Origin: Globodera rostochiensis
Taxonomy: Eukaryota; Nematoda; Chromadorea; Rhabditida; Heteroderidae
Length of the DNA stretch: 64,000 nucleotides
Assembly: GCA_018350325.1 (NCBI GenBank)
Contig: JAEVLN010000005.1
Coordinates: 2,180,142-2,244,141, forward strand
Direction of reading: 5' to 3'
Part shown: one piece after another, positions 11,201-23,333 of the stretch
Layout of the letters: each line of letters opens with the position of its first letter
Numbering within the stretch: the first letter of the stretch is position 1
Position numbers and translations under genes: made by a program
The notes under the pieces: generated by a model
What the model was told of the DNA's origin: nothing
Database searches by the model: none
Seen by the model: only the letters and a program-made list of their open reading frames with translations

Positions 11201-14200
11201 CCTCCTCACTGGTCACTGAAACCTTTCCGTTTTCCCTAACGAGCTCTTCCTTCTCGCTTTCTTCCTCTCTTTTCTTCTTTTCTTCCACATTCTTTTCCGC
11301 TATTTTCTTCTTCTCTTTCTTTCTTTTCTTCTTCTCTTCCTCTTTCTTCTTCTTTTCCACATTCTCTTCCTCTCTTTTTTTCTTCTCTACCACATTCTCT
11401 TCCTCTTTTTTCTTATTCTCTTCCTCTTTCTTCTTCTCTTCCAGATTCTCTTCCTCTCTTTTCTTATTTTCTTCCTCTTTCTTCTTCTCTTCCAGATTCT
11501 CTTCCTCTTTTTTCTTATTTTCCTCCTCTTTCTTCTTCTCTTCCACATTCTCTTCCTCTCTTTTCTTCTTCTCTTCCTCTTTCTTCTTCCCTTCCTCATT
11601 CCCAGTGGAGGCATTCTTTGCGTCCTTTCCATTCTTTTCCTTTCTCTCTTCCTCCCCCTCTCTCGTCCCCTCAGTTTGGTGTTCATCCGCACGTTTTTGT
11701 TCCTCGCCCAACTTCTTTCTTCCGCCTTCGACACCCTCCTCTTGTTTTGCAAGCTTTAATTTCAGTCCTTCCAACTCTTTCAGTTTCAACTCATCTTTCT
11801 TTTCCAACTCTTCCTTCTTCTCTTCCTCATCAGAGACGAATCCGTGTTCATTCTTCCACCTTTTTAGCTCGTCCATGCCGACATTGGCTTTCTTTTCGTC
11901 CAGAGGCTTCTGTTCTCTCTCCGTTATTCGTTCTTTTGCCCCGTCCTTCTCGTCTTCTGTCTTCCGCTTCAGCTCCTTTTCTGCCTCAGCAACTTCTTCC
12001 TTCTCTTCCATGCCATGCACTTTTGTTTGCTCTAAGGCTTCATCAATCTGTTCTTCTTTTTTCGCCCGAATCTCCAAATTTCCGGGCAATCTTCCGGATG
12101 ATGACGTCATGCTTTCTTCCGAAGACGTGTCCGAGATGCGCTCTTTGCCCGTGTCCAGTAGGAGAAGATGCACCTCCTTCTTCGTCTCGTTCTTCTTCTC
12201 CTCGTTCTGTTCGTCTTCAGCTGTTCCTGACTCTGTTAGAAGAGCCTCACCCCTCTCTTTGGGTGTTTCGTTGTTCTCCTCCGCGTCTTCCTCCCTTTGT
12301 CCCCCCTTTCTTTGAGCTTTTCCTTCCGTCCGAGGGCCCTTTTTGTCTTCATTATCGCATTTTGCACTCACTTCCTTTTTGTCTTCCGTCTCTTCTCTTC
12401 CACTTTGGTTGGATGTTATTAACACTCTCTTCTTTTCCTCCTTCTCAGGGATCTGCTCTTCTTCCTTTCTTTCCTCCAGCCCTTTTTTCTTCCCTTCTTT
12501 TTCTTTCCCTTCTTTCAATTCGTTCTTCTTCTTCTTTTCTTCTTCCAATTTCATCCTTTCCTCTTCCACTTTGGACGCAGACTCTCTCTTCCCCTCACCA
12601 TCTTTCCTCTCTTTCTTTTTCTCCTTCGCTTTATTCAATTCTCTTTTTTCTTCGTTTTCCTTCCCTTTTTTCAACTCCTGTCTCTTCTCATTTTTTCCTT
12701 CTTCCTTTTTCTCGCTTTTGTCTCCCTTTTCTTTCTGCGTTTCTTCCGGTCTGTCGTTCTTCTGCTCACCTTCTCCCTTTCCTTCTTCCATTTCCTTCCT
12801 CTTTTCTTCTTTCTTTGTTTTCAATGGCTCCCTCTTCTCTTCCTGTTCTTTCTTCGGTCTCTCTTTACCATTTTCCGCCCCCTCTTTAAACTCCTCCTTC
12901 TTTTCATGTTTGCCCTCCTTCTTTCCCTCTATTTCCTTTTCCTCTTCTTTCTTCAATTTTCTTTTTTCTTCCTGCGCTTCCTCCTCTCTCTTATCTTTCT
13001 CATTTTCTTCCTTTTTTTCTCGTAATTTTCCCGTTTTCTCTTTATTTTCTGCTTCCGATTTCTTGGACTTTCTCTCACTCACTTCTTTTCCTTCTTCTAA
13101 TTTGTTTTTTCCCTTTTCCTTTTGTTCGTTCGATCGTCTCTCATTCTTTTTCTCCGCCTCTTCTTTCAACTTTGCTTTCTCTCTTTTCCGTTCCTCCTCC
13201 TTCTCTTCCTCCGCTTTTTTTACTCCCATATTTTCCTCCGCTTGCTCTCCGTTCGTTCCTTTCTGATTGCCATCCTTTTTTCCTTTTTCTTCCTTCTCTC
13301 GCAAATCATCACCATTCTTTTGGCTTTGTTTGCTTGGTCTTTTCTTCTCTTCCCCTTCTTTCTTCTCTTCCCCTTCTTTCTTCTCTTCCCCTTCTTTCTT
13401 CTCTTCTCTTCCTTTCTTCTCCTTTCCTTTCTTCTCTTCCCTTTCTTTCTTCTCTTCCCCTTCTGTCTTCTCTTCCTCTTCTTTCTTCTTTTGCCTTCCT
13501 TTCTTCTCTTTCCTTTCTTTTTTTTCTGCTTGTCCCATTTCCGACCCCTTCTCGACATTGACCTCTTCCTTTCTCTCTTGCAAGGTATCATTCTTCTCTT
13601 TTTTCGATTCTCTCCTTCCCTCATCTACTTCTTCCGACTCTCTCCTTTTCTCATTGTTCTTATTCTTTTCCTCCTTTTTCTCCTCTACTTCCTTCTGCCC
13701 ACTCTTCGTCATGAACATCCATCGGTCCCTTCCTCTTTTCCCCTCCCCACTTGTCCTCATCTTCACTTCTTCATTTTCTGCTTCCTTTGTCGGTGTGGCG
13801 GGTGCTGGCAGTCGCTCTTCTTCCCTTTCTTCCGGTCCTTTTCTCGTTTCTTCCAATATTTTCTTGGCATTTTCTTCTTTTTCCCCCTCCTTCTTTGTCT
13901 CGTCTACTTTCTTCTTTTCCTCCTTTCCTCCTTTCTTTAATTTCGTCGGTTTCCTTTCTTCCGTTTTCTCTTCCTCAGCTGTGTGTGCTTCTCCGGATGA
14001 ACTTGGAACATCCGTCTCGAGGCTTTCGGTCTTTTCCTCTTCCTCTTCTTCGCTTTCCTCCGACTTTCCTCGCTGCTCCTTCTTCTTCCGCTCCTCCTCC
14101 CGCTTGTCGATGACCAGCCCATTCTTCTTGCCCTCCTTCAAAACCTCCATCAACTGTTCGTCCGGTGTTTTCTCCTTTTGGTTCTCTTTCGCTGGCTTTG

Positions 14201-17200
14201 TGCCCTCGGCTCCTTCGGCCGCCTCATATCCGCCGCTTTGGGGCTGTTTTGGCGGTGGAGGCGGAAGGACGGGGGGAAGTGAAGCGTTCGATGCCGTGCC
14301 TCCGTATTCGGCGCCTCCGGCTGCAGGCGCTGCTTTGTTTGCCGGCTTCATCTCTGCTTCTTCATAAAGCGATTGCGCTTGATCTTTTGGAGGCGGTGGG
14401 GGCGACTGGTCGGGCGGCGGCGGTGGAGGCGGAAGTACGGGCGGAAGTGAGGCGTTCGATGCCGCGCCTTCGTATTCGGCGCCTCCTGCTGCAGGCGCTG
14501 CTTTGTTTGCCGGCTTCATCTCTGCTTCTTCATAAAGCGATTGCGCTTGATCTTTTGGAGGCGGTGGGGGCGCTTGGTCTTTTGGAGGCGGTGGGGGCGC
14601 TTGGTCTTTTGGAGGCGGTGGGGGCGGAAGTACGGGCGGAAGTGAGGTGTTCGATGCCGCGCCTCCGTATTCGGGGCCTCCTGCTGCAGGCGCTGCTTTG
14701 TTTGCCGGCTTCATCTCTGCTTCTTCATAAAGCGATTTTGCCGGGTCTTTTGGCCCTCCTCCACCGGCGCCCGAATCCTTTGTCTCCTCAGCTGGATCCT
14801 CTCTCTTTTCCTCCTGAGCCCTTCCTCCTTCGCTCTCTTCTTCTTTTGCCTCCTCCACTTCCGCCTCTTCTTTCGGATGCTCTTTTGTTGCTTTCCTTTT
14901 TTGCCCCCCCTCTCTTCTTCCCTCAGCTTTCCGTTCCTTCTCCTCCTCCTTTCCGTTCTCATCTCCCTCTTCTGAATCTTTGCATTTCGCTTTTCCTGCT
15001 CGCCCCTTCTTTCTGCCTTTTCCATCGTCTGTCTTCTTTTCCTCCGTTCTCTTCCTCTCCTCCTCTTCCTCCCCCCTATCCTTTTCTTCATTTTTCTTCT
15101 TTTTTTCCTCCTTTTCGTCCCCTTCCTTTTCTCCTTTCTTTCTTCCATTCCCCGTTTCCTCTACCGGAGTTGCGTCGGTCGTCGCTATCGTTTCCGTTCT
15201 TGCCTCAAGCGTTTTTGGGCTTTCTTCCTCTGTTGTTGCAGATATTTTGTTTTTCGGTTTCGTTTTCTTTTTCCCCCCGCTTTTTTTCGCTTCTTTCTCG
15301 TTCTCTTCTCCTTTCTCTTTTGCGCGCTCTTTCTTTTGTCCCTCTTCTCTGCCGCTCTCCTCCTTTTTGCTGTTCTCTCCCTCCCCCACTCGACTACTTA
15401 ACTTCCACTTTTCTCCTTCCTTCTTTAGTGCTTCTAACGTTACTTTTTCCAGGGTTCTTTTCGCCAAATCCTCTCTCTCTGACTCTTTTTCTTCGTTCTT
15501 TTCTTTTCTTTCTTTCGTTTCTTCTTCGTCCTTTTTGTCCTCCTTTCTCCTCCCTTTCTTCGTTATTTCATTCCCCGTTTTTTCTGCTTCTTCTCCTTTC
15601 TTTGCCTTTCTCTTCTTCTCTTCGTCCTCCTTTTTCTCGCCTTTCTCCGTCTGTGCTCTCATCTCTTTTCCCATTTTAGGCGCTTCAGCATTCTCTTTTT
15701 CTTTCTTTTCCTTCTCCTCTCTCCTTTCCACCTCTTTTCCCGTTTGAACCTTTAGCTTTTCTCTCTCTTTTTTCTCTTCTTTGTCTCTCCTCTCTTTTTC
15801 TTCGCTATGTTCTCTCCTTTCCACCTCTTTTTCCGTTGTTCTTCCTCCGTTCTTTCCCTTTTTTTTCTTTTCTTCTTCTTCTCCATTGTGTCCGCTTGAT
15901 TCTCCTCTTTGGTCACACTCTCTTCCTTTTCCTTCTCCTTCTTTGTTATATCGTCCACTAACTCTGCTATTTTCATGCCTTTTTCTCTTTTCTTTAGATC
16001 CTCGAGTTTTTTCTCCAACTCTTTGATTTGTGTCTCTTCGTCGACCTCACTATCAGTTGCGGTGCCATCTGTTATTTGTCCTTGCGACACAGGCACATCA
16101 CCAGTTCTTGACGCTAATTCTGCGACGTTTTGAGGCTCTTGCGACGGCGGAAGCGCCGACAAACGCGTTGTTGCCTCAGGCAATGCTGAGAACGAGGACT
16201 TCGGGGGCGCTTGAGGAGGGGGCGAGGGTCGTGTTTGAGTTGGATGCACAATCGGAGGAGGAGGCGGCGTTTGTGGAGGGGGCGGAGTCGGAGGAGGGGG
16301 CGGAGTCGGTGGAGGGGGCGGAGTCGGTGGAGGGGGCGGAGTCGGAGGAGGGGGCGGAGTCGAAGGAGGGGGCGGAGTCGGTGGAGGGGGCGGAGTTTGT
16401 GCAGAGGGCGGAGTCACGGCGAAAGTTGCTGGAGGCAAAAAGGTGGTCGGTGGTACTGGACTGGTTGGGTCCAGCTTATTCTCAGCATCATGTGAGATGG
16501 TCACCGGCTTGTTTGATGCTGAGTGAGTAAAACGATTTATTAAGTATAATAAAGTACACAAAATCAGTTAAGACCCATTTGAATTCAAATGGTTTACATT
16601 TTCCTACAAAAATAGGTTATGCTTCAATCGCTTAATGCATTGTCACCCCCCCCCCCCCGTTAATTACTTTAATTACTCACTGCATCGAACGCAGCTGATG
16701 ATCGCCCGGGGCACGTTTCGGAAGGAATAATGTCGCTGCAGGCGTCTATTGCAGAACTCTCTCCTCTCAATTTGTATGTGACATCTTGACGGTGAACCCA
16801 ACTCGAAAATGGCGGCAGAACAAAAGTTTTGGTAGCACACAAAGGCGCATTCGTTCAGACTGAAAAAATAAATTATGATTTTTAACCACCAAAATTAATG
16901 TTATATTATTTAATAAATTATTTTGAATTCTGACCTGCCCACATTTGTAGTTTTGGCGAGATTTATTTGTGGCAGAAGTTCGGCCACTTGCCATTCGGGC
17001 GTTACCTCAAAAGTGATGAGACAGCCTGCGGGGGTAAATTTGCTTAAAAGAAAGACTTTTGGGTCTAACCGACCGTTGTCAAATGGTGGCAAGCGTTTGG
17101 ACAAGGGCACCGGCACGGCGTCCGTCCATTTGCTGTATAAAAGGGTGAGCAGCCACAGGAAAAGAAACCCGGGCCAGGCGTGGACAGTCCGACCGGCGGA

Positions 17201-17209
17201 TGGGACCAT
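8300..17209 (-). CDS. Giant secreted protein: signal peptide, three PAN-like modules, Lys/Glu-rich core
   Basis: Exons 17209-17074, 17025-16935, 16859-16681, 16518-10361, 9863-9745, 9683-9524, 9476-9354, 9302-8757, 8671-8553, 8512-8300, about 2,614 residues. Residues 1-33 look like a signal peptide (FLFLWLLTLLY). Each PAN/apple-like module begins (D/E)NG then C(F/L)ITF across a phase-1 intron, then runs through CAxxCxQ, several Cys and IxCVxC. Module 1 is followed by a Pro-rich tract and a roughly 1,900-residue Lys/Glu-rich region containing three copies of a block starting SLYEEAEMKPANKAAPAAGG. Module 2 is separated from module 3 by about 25 tandem repeats of the SAPT type. The 6.16-kb exon has one frame break (see 15859-15866). 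PAN modules bind proteins or glycans in secreted and matrix proteins; the role here is unknown. Confidence 0.75.
9880..10310. repeat. Intronic tandem repeat, about 74-bp unit
   Basis: About six units, each with GGCTTTCAATTTTGTAA, an A/T run and AGGGGTTTTTGAATTCTTCT. Units differ mainly in the length of the T run. It lies wholly in the intron upstream of the second PAN module and contains no exon. Confidence 0.92.
14225..14745 (-). repeat. Coding internal repeat: three Pro/Ala-rich blocks
   Basis: Three near-identical in-frame copies, about 44-60 codons each, inside the giant PAN gene. Each has YEEAEMKPANKAAPAAGG, then SLPPVLPPPPP and one to three KDQAPPPPP units. DNA identity is very high, implying recent duplication or gene conversion. 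Confidence 0.88.
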
Positions 17210-19076
17210 TCTGTGGGGGGAAAAGCATTGCAAATTGAACTTTACAAATTGGCCAGAAAATAATTCCAGAGTCAGTAGGGAAGCGGGAAGTGATCAGAAC
17301 GCCAATAAACAAAAGGGCACTAATCACTGACAAATGAGATGAGATGGGAGAGGATGGGAGAGGGGAGAGGGGAGGGGGCAGGGGGGAGGGGGGGGGGGGT
17401 GGCGAAGGATGCTTTGGGGGGTTGGGCGTGTGAGTGTGTGATGAATGCTTGGATGCTTCTCCCGTTGGGAAATGCTTTGGGTGGATCCCCGCAAAAAACG
17501 GGTGTCGAACCAAAGATGAAGCATTGTGGTCGGTCATCGCTCGAGGCGGCTTAATTCCTTTCCCGAGGGAAATTGCCTCGGGGAAAATCTCCCGCAGCTA
17601 ATTTTCCCAACCAACTGCTTTTCAGGCTATCAAAATCCCAGCTTAATTAATATTCGCTTTCGAGACGATTGCTCCGCAAAAAGTCAGTCCGATTGGGAGA
17701 TTTGAGCTTTTGGACAACCGAATCTTTTACTTTTATTGGCGGGGATTGAACACAATTATGGTCATTGAATTAGTTAATTGACAATTTATGGGTAAGGGCC
17801 TAACCGGCAAATGATTGCGATTGGAGGCTTAATTGTTTGGTTGATTGGTTTAAAGCCGGTTCTTTCCGGAGGTTTTGCTTATTAGCACTGATAGATTATT
17901 GCTTCTATGTTTTTTGCAACTCAACCATTTCCATTTAAAAGCTGTTTTTTGGGTTCAGAAAGTTTTTGTTCCGAAAGAGTGATGTTGATGAATTTGAACA
18001 TTTTGCCAACCCAAATTGCCCAAGGCAATGGGTGGGGGGGGGCGGGATGAAGCGCGGGAAGCGGAAGCAACAAGCAAAAGCCTATCGCTTCTGCGGTTGT
18101 CTCCACACAACAACTGGACTGGACATTCATTCAATGATTGTTGCTGATGGGCGATGCATATCGCTGCTAAACCAATCCCTCTGATTAAAGCAATGAACCC
18201 CAAAACCCAGCGTTGGGAAGGGATGAAGCCGAAGCCAAAGCCGAGGATGGACACAAAAGGGGGGGGGAGAAGGGATTGGGGGGGGGAGAAGGGATTGGGG
18301 GGGGGAGAAGGGATTGGGGGGGGGGAGAAGGGATTGGGGGGGGGGGGAGAAGGGATTGGGGGGAGGGGGGGGGGGGAGACCAAAGTCGTTAATTGGACGG
18401 ACGATGATGGATGGATGGACGGAGTGCGGGACGAGAAAAGTTAGAAAAGCTCAGCAAGAAGTGTTGGAGAGGCAAATCAGGATGTTTGTGCTGCTGGAAT
18501 GGCGATCCGATTGGTCAGATTGCACACATTTTGCCCTCGAGGCATTATTCCATCGTTAGGGGAGGCTTCTAAAAAACAAAAACAAAAAACTCATCAATAA
18601 TTAATTACCCCCCCCCCCTGAACATGAAAGCTCAATCAGCTGAGGTTGAGAGGTCGCGCTTGGAATGCGCGACGTGAAAAGCGAGACTAATGTTTTGTTT
18701 GCTGAAAGTTTGGGTTAAAAATGTGAGGCAAATAAAATTTATGGGAACATTCGCTGGCTTTCGCATACTTTCCCTAGGGCAATTACCATAAGGGCCGCTT
18801 TCCCCTCGGGGGTTTGGCCGTCCGCCGGTCTTTTGTATTGCAAAATTGGAGAATTATTTACAATTGCTTTTGTTCTCGTAAGTGTAGAGAAATGAAAATG
18901 AAGGGGGGGGGGAGGGAATTTGGGCCAATTTTAGAAGAAATGATTTGTCGAAAGTTATGATGCCAAACATTTGCATTCTGATCGCATGGCATTCATTAAT
19001 TTAACGAGATGGAATTAGCGTCGTTTGGCTAAAGAACTTCGGATTCGACACTGAACTCATTTGTCAGTCGGACAAC
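17210..19076. other. Intergenic with a short G-rich array
   Basis: No supported gene. 17340-17400 is G-rich. 18257-18380 holds about six units of GAGAAGGGATT plus a G run. Poly-C runs occur at 18608-18618 and a G run at 18902-18912. The 5' side next to 17209 should contain the promoter of the PAN gene, but I cannot point to a defined element. Confidence 0.6.
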
Positions 19077-19797
19077 GCATTCGATCGTAACGGGCGGCAT
19101 GGGCTTTTATTGTTCGCATTCGATCGATCGGGCGGCATGGGCTTTTGTTGTTGGCATTCGATCGATCGGGCGGCATGGGCTTTTATTGTTGGCATTCGAT
19201 CGATCGGGCGGCATGGGCTTTTATTGTTGGCATTCGATCGATCGGGCGGCATGGGCTTTTATTGTTGGCATTCGATCGATCGGGCGGCATGGGCTTTTAT
19301 TGTTCGCATTCGATCGATCGGGCGGCATGGGCTTTTATTGTTCGCATTCGATCGTAACGGGCGGCATGGGCTTTTATTGTTCGCATTCGATCGATCGGGC
19401 GGCATGGGCTTTTATTGTTGGCATTCGATCGATCGGGCGGCATGGGCTTTTATTGTTGGCATTCGATCGATCGGGCGGCATGGGCTTTTATTGTTCGCAT
19501 TCGATCGATCGGGCGGCATGGGCTTTTATTGTTCGCATTCGATCGTAACGGGCGGCATGGGCTTTTATTGTTCGCATTCGATCGATCGGGCGGCATGGGC
19601 TTTTGTAGTTGGCATTCGATCGATCGGGCGGCATGGGCTTTTATTGTTGGCATTCGATCGATCGGGCGGCATGGGCTTTTGTTGTTGGCATTCGATCGTA
19701 ACGGGCGGCATGGGCTTTTATTGTTGGCATTCGATCGATCGGGCGGCATGGGCTTTTATTGTTGGCATTCGATCGATCGGGCGGCATGGGCTTTTGT
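19077..19797. repeat. 38-bp tandem array with GATCGATC core, about 19 copies
   Basis: Unit length is 38 bases, measured between successive GGCATTCG starts (19153, 19191 and so on). The constant part is CGGGCGGCATGGGCTTTT. Units carry either GATCGATCGGG or the variant GATCGTAACGGG, and either ATTGTTGG or ATTGTTCG. Because 38 is not a multiple of three, all frames stay open and the apparent ORFs are not genes. Confidence 0.96.
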
Positions 19798-21470
19798 CGT
19801 CATTCTGGTGCTCACTGTCTGAAAGTCGCACTTTACAAGGAAAAGGTTTTAGTCCCCAAGACTAAGGTCCATTCATCAAAAACTAAGACAAAAGTAAATT
19901 TGACCGCCCCTCAAGCCAATAAAACGAAAAGCTTTGAAACGAACAAATATTATTTATTTGCTTTTGCTGGAAGAGCCGAGTCCAAATCTCCAAATGCCAT
20001 GCCATTTCCATTATTAGCCTTTCCTGCGCAATGGCACATTTTGTCCCCGAAGGCGGCGCTCCGCCACTGTTCCCCTTCCCTTCCCTTCCCTCCAATTGCT
20101 TCGACAAAATTCATTCAGTTAATTTCCTACCAAAATTCCATTATAAAAATTAGCCTCGACTCGACTCAAAATATTTATGTTTAGGGCCAATTGAAAATAA
20201 ATCTCTGAACAATTTTATTTTTCCCTTCTCATCGAAAATTTGCTGAATTTTTGGCTTTCTTTTTATTTATTGTTTTTGTTTATTTGCGTTTCTTCTTTAT
20301 TTTGCCCCCCCCCTTAATCGAATTGGCGCTTTGTTTGAATTTATTTGAGTTGTTTTGAACGCGCCGCCGGCGTTTTTGAAGGAATTTTGGGTAGGCAAAG
20401 CGGCGAAGAAACAATCGAAATTAAACGGAAGTTCGGTTTTGTGTTCTCGAATTTACTCGTTCATCTTCATCCCCTCCGGTGCTGCTTTGCTTATTGATCT
20501 TCCATTTATTGGAACGCTTCCGTCACTCTCCCAACTCCGTCCCGACATTCTTTCGTCGACACTTCCACAAACGATCACTTGTTGAGGCCCGGAGGCGCTG
20601 TTCCCCGTGTTTCTTTTTGTCTTGGCCGCCGTTGAAGTGTTACTAAATGTGGGAAAGTGCTCTCTTCACAACGAAAGCCACCCAACGTGCGCTGCAATTC
20701 TCTCCCCTCCAAACCCCCCCCCCCCCCGGGAGGGGCACCCCCCCCCCCCCCCAGGGGGCAACCCCCCCCCCCCCCCCGGAGAGGCAACCCCCCCCCCCCC
20801 CCAGAGGGGCACCCCCCCCCCCCCTCCAGAGGGGCACCCCCCCCCCCTCCGCCACCCCCGGAAAAGAGCGGCAAATTCCCATAAAATGCCATTTTGCGAC
20901 TCGAATGCCATAATTTGTTCACTTTGCCCCAATAATCCCCCATTTATGCGTCCCTTCCGTTCGTTGCTTTCGTGTGCCTGCCCTGACAACTCTCACAACA
21001 AAATTTCCATTGCATAATTGGGAATATTTTGGCCATTTCACGGAAGGTATGAACATGAGCAAATTAAATGGATGCCGGAGAAAGGAAGTAATCAATCTAT
21101 CGGACATTTCATCCCCTCCGGGCTCCTTTTCTGGCAACTTCACACCTTTTCGACATGACTTTGGAGGACAAAGCGCAAAAGTGAAATTGATACGCGTGGA
21201 CGGGGGAGGGAGGGGGGGAGGGAGGGGGGGAGGGGGGGAAGGGGAGGGGGGGGGGGGGGGACAACCAACAGCCAAAAAGCGTTGCGTTGGAGAGGAACAA
21301 AAAACAGGGATGAAGTGAATTTCCCTATTAGGGCATGAGAAGGTTCAATTCCGTCTCGTTCTCGTCCTCCGTGCTCAGCTTCAGCTTCCGCTGTGTTTTC
21401 TGTTTCTGACACATTCTTTGCATAGTTTCGCATCAACAGTTTTATTTGCGTTCCCTCAGGCGCTGTTCCA
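19798..21470. other. Intergenic with C-rich and G-rich blocks
   Basis: 20713-20862 is C-runs separated by GGGAGGGG/CAGAGGGGCA. 21199-21261 is a G-rich block. Minus-strand bases 21425-21331 could encode a short exon ending ELNLLMP and stop, but I could not attach it to any upstream exon. No gene is supported. Confidence 0.5.
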
Positions 21471-22632
21471 AACCTTCCCGTCTTCCCCCCCCCCTTCCCT
21501 TCCCCTCCCCCCCCCCTCTCCCCCCCCCCCCCTCTCCCCCCTCCCATCCCCCCCCCCCCCCCTCCCCCTCCCTTCCCCCTCCACCTCCTTCCCTTTCCTC
21601 CCCACCTCTCTCCCCCCCTCCCTCCCCCTCCCTTCCCCCTCCCCCTCCCTCTCTCTCCCCCCTCTCCCCTCCTCTCTTACCCTCCCCCATCCCCCTCCCT
21701 TCCCCCTTCCCTCCCTTTCCTCTCCCCCCTCTCCCCCCCTCTTCCCCCCCATCCCCCATCCCCCTCCCTTCCCTCCCCCTCCCTCTCCTCTCCCCCCTCT
21801 CCCCCCCCCTCTTCCCCCCCCCCATCCCCTTCCCCCCCCTTCCCCCCTCCCTCTCCTCCCCCCCCCCTCCCCTCTTCCCCCCCCCATCCCCCCCATCCCC
21901 CTCCCCCCCCCTTCCCCCCTCCCTCTCCTCCCCCCCTCCCCTCTCCCTCTTCCCCCCCCCATCCCCCCCCCATCCCCCTCCCCCCCCTTCCACCCTCCCT
22001 CTCCTCCCCCCTCCCCCCCTCCCCCCCTCCCCCCCTCCCCCCCTCCCCCCCTCCCCCCCTCCCCCCTCCCCTCTTCCCCCCCCCATCCCCCTTCCCCCCC
22101 TTCCCCCCTCCCTCTCCTCCCCCCCTCCCCTCTTCCCCCCCATCCCCCATCCCCCTCCCTTCCTCTCCCCCTCCCTCTCCTCTCCCCCCCCCTCTTCCCC
22201 CCCCATCACCCTTCCCCCCCCCCCTTCCCCCCTCCCTCTCCTCCCCCCCTCCCCTCTTCCCCCCCATCCCCCCCATCCCCCTCCCCCCCCTTCCCCCCTC
22301 CTCTCCTCCCCCCTCCCCCCTCCCCTCTTCCCCCCCCCATCCCCCCCCCATCCCCCTCCCCCCCTTCCCCCCTCCCTCTCCTCCCCCCCTCCCCCCTCCC
22401 CTCTTCCCCCCCCCCCATCCCCTCCCCCCCCTTCCCCCCCTTCCCCCTCCCTCTCCTCCCCCCCCCTCCCCTCTTCCCCCCCATCCCCCCCATCCCCCTC
22501 CCCCCCCCCCTTCCCCCCTCCCTCTCCTCCCCCCCTCCCCCTCCCCTCTTCCCCCCCCCATCCCCCTCCCCCCCCTTCCCCCCCTTCCCCCCTCCCCCCT
22601 CCCCCCCTCCCCTCTTCCCCCCCCCCCTTCTT
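21471..22632. repeat. C-rich satellite, about 1.16 kb (G-rich on the minus strand)
   Basis: Almost pure C/T on the plus strand. Around 17 degenerate units of about 60-70 bases alternate CTCCCTCTCC, CCTCTTCC and CCCCATCCCC. Every long ORF here is a Pro/Ser or Gly/Arg artefact. The minus strand has dense runs of three or more G and should form G-quadruplexes. Confidence 0.93.
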
Positions 22633-23052
22633 TCCCTCGTGCAATTTCAAATTCATCCCTCGCCGACCCTTCGTTTTGCGCTCAATTGCCCCACTTTTTT
22701 TTTTAATTTAACGGCCTCCCTCCCATTTCCTCAGGCAAAATGATATTTGGGGACTCTCAAAACACTTTATTCACGGGTGGCATAAATATTTGCCAACTTT
22801 TAGCCTCAGGGCATCGCTTCCGGTGTGTAACAAACGAAGTTTCCATTCCGTTCATAAAACCATTTAAACAGCATCCGTTCCATACACTGCAGCAAAGCCC
22901 AACTCCAATAATTTGCCAATTTTGTAAATTTTGTTTTTAAATAAGCTTAAAGTGAGTCAAATTGGAGGGGGGGGGGGGGGCTTCTTCATTGTCCGCAGTA
23001 TCTTCTTCAACAGCGCGGTGATCCCCCCCCCCCGCCGCCCAATTTTTCCAAT

Positions 23053-23087
<35 letters not shown>

Positions 23088-23333
23088 TTCCCCAGGGGCA
23101 TCACATTTCACTCTTTTGCCCAAAGGATTTGATCGGCAAACACTTAGCTGGGTAAATTTCAACTAAAATTGTTTTTTGCTGTGTTTTTTCAAAATGTTCC
23201 GCCCACATTTCCCATTAAAAAATGCAATAAAATCCCTTTTAACATTAGAAAAAGCATTCTTTACCCATCGCCCCCCCCAACATTCCATCGCCTTCGTTTA
23301 AAACATTTTGGCGGCACCGTTTTCTCTAAAGGC
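22633..23333. other. Intergenic upstream of the globin gene
   Basis: No coding exon seen. It contains a G run at 22967-22980 and C runs at 23023-23095. The 3' part should hold the globin promoter and 5' leader; nothing specific is recognisable. Confidence 0.5.

Noticed and set aside
10372..12315. Long plus-strand Ser/Phe-rich ORFs opposite the PAN gene
   Set aside because: Antisense of the Lys/Glu-rich coding exon, where AAR/GAR codons read as Phe/Ser/Leu; the minus strand joins in phase to conserved modules.
19077..19797. CRISPR-like array
   Set aside because: Eukaryotic context; units are contiguous tandem repeats with no unique spacers.
19099..19865. ORFs of up to 251 codons in the 38-bp array
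   Set aside because: Repeat length is not a multiple of three, so open frames cycle with no coding signature.
21331..21425. Short minus-strand exon ending ELNLLMP
   Set aside because: Looks like a real C-terminus but no upstream exon could be linked across the satellite.
21418..22743. ORFs of 400-440 codons of Pro/Ser/Leu or Gly/Glu/Arg
   Set aside because: Stop-free translation of a C/T-only satellite; all frames are equally open.
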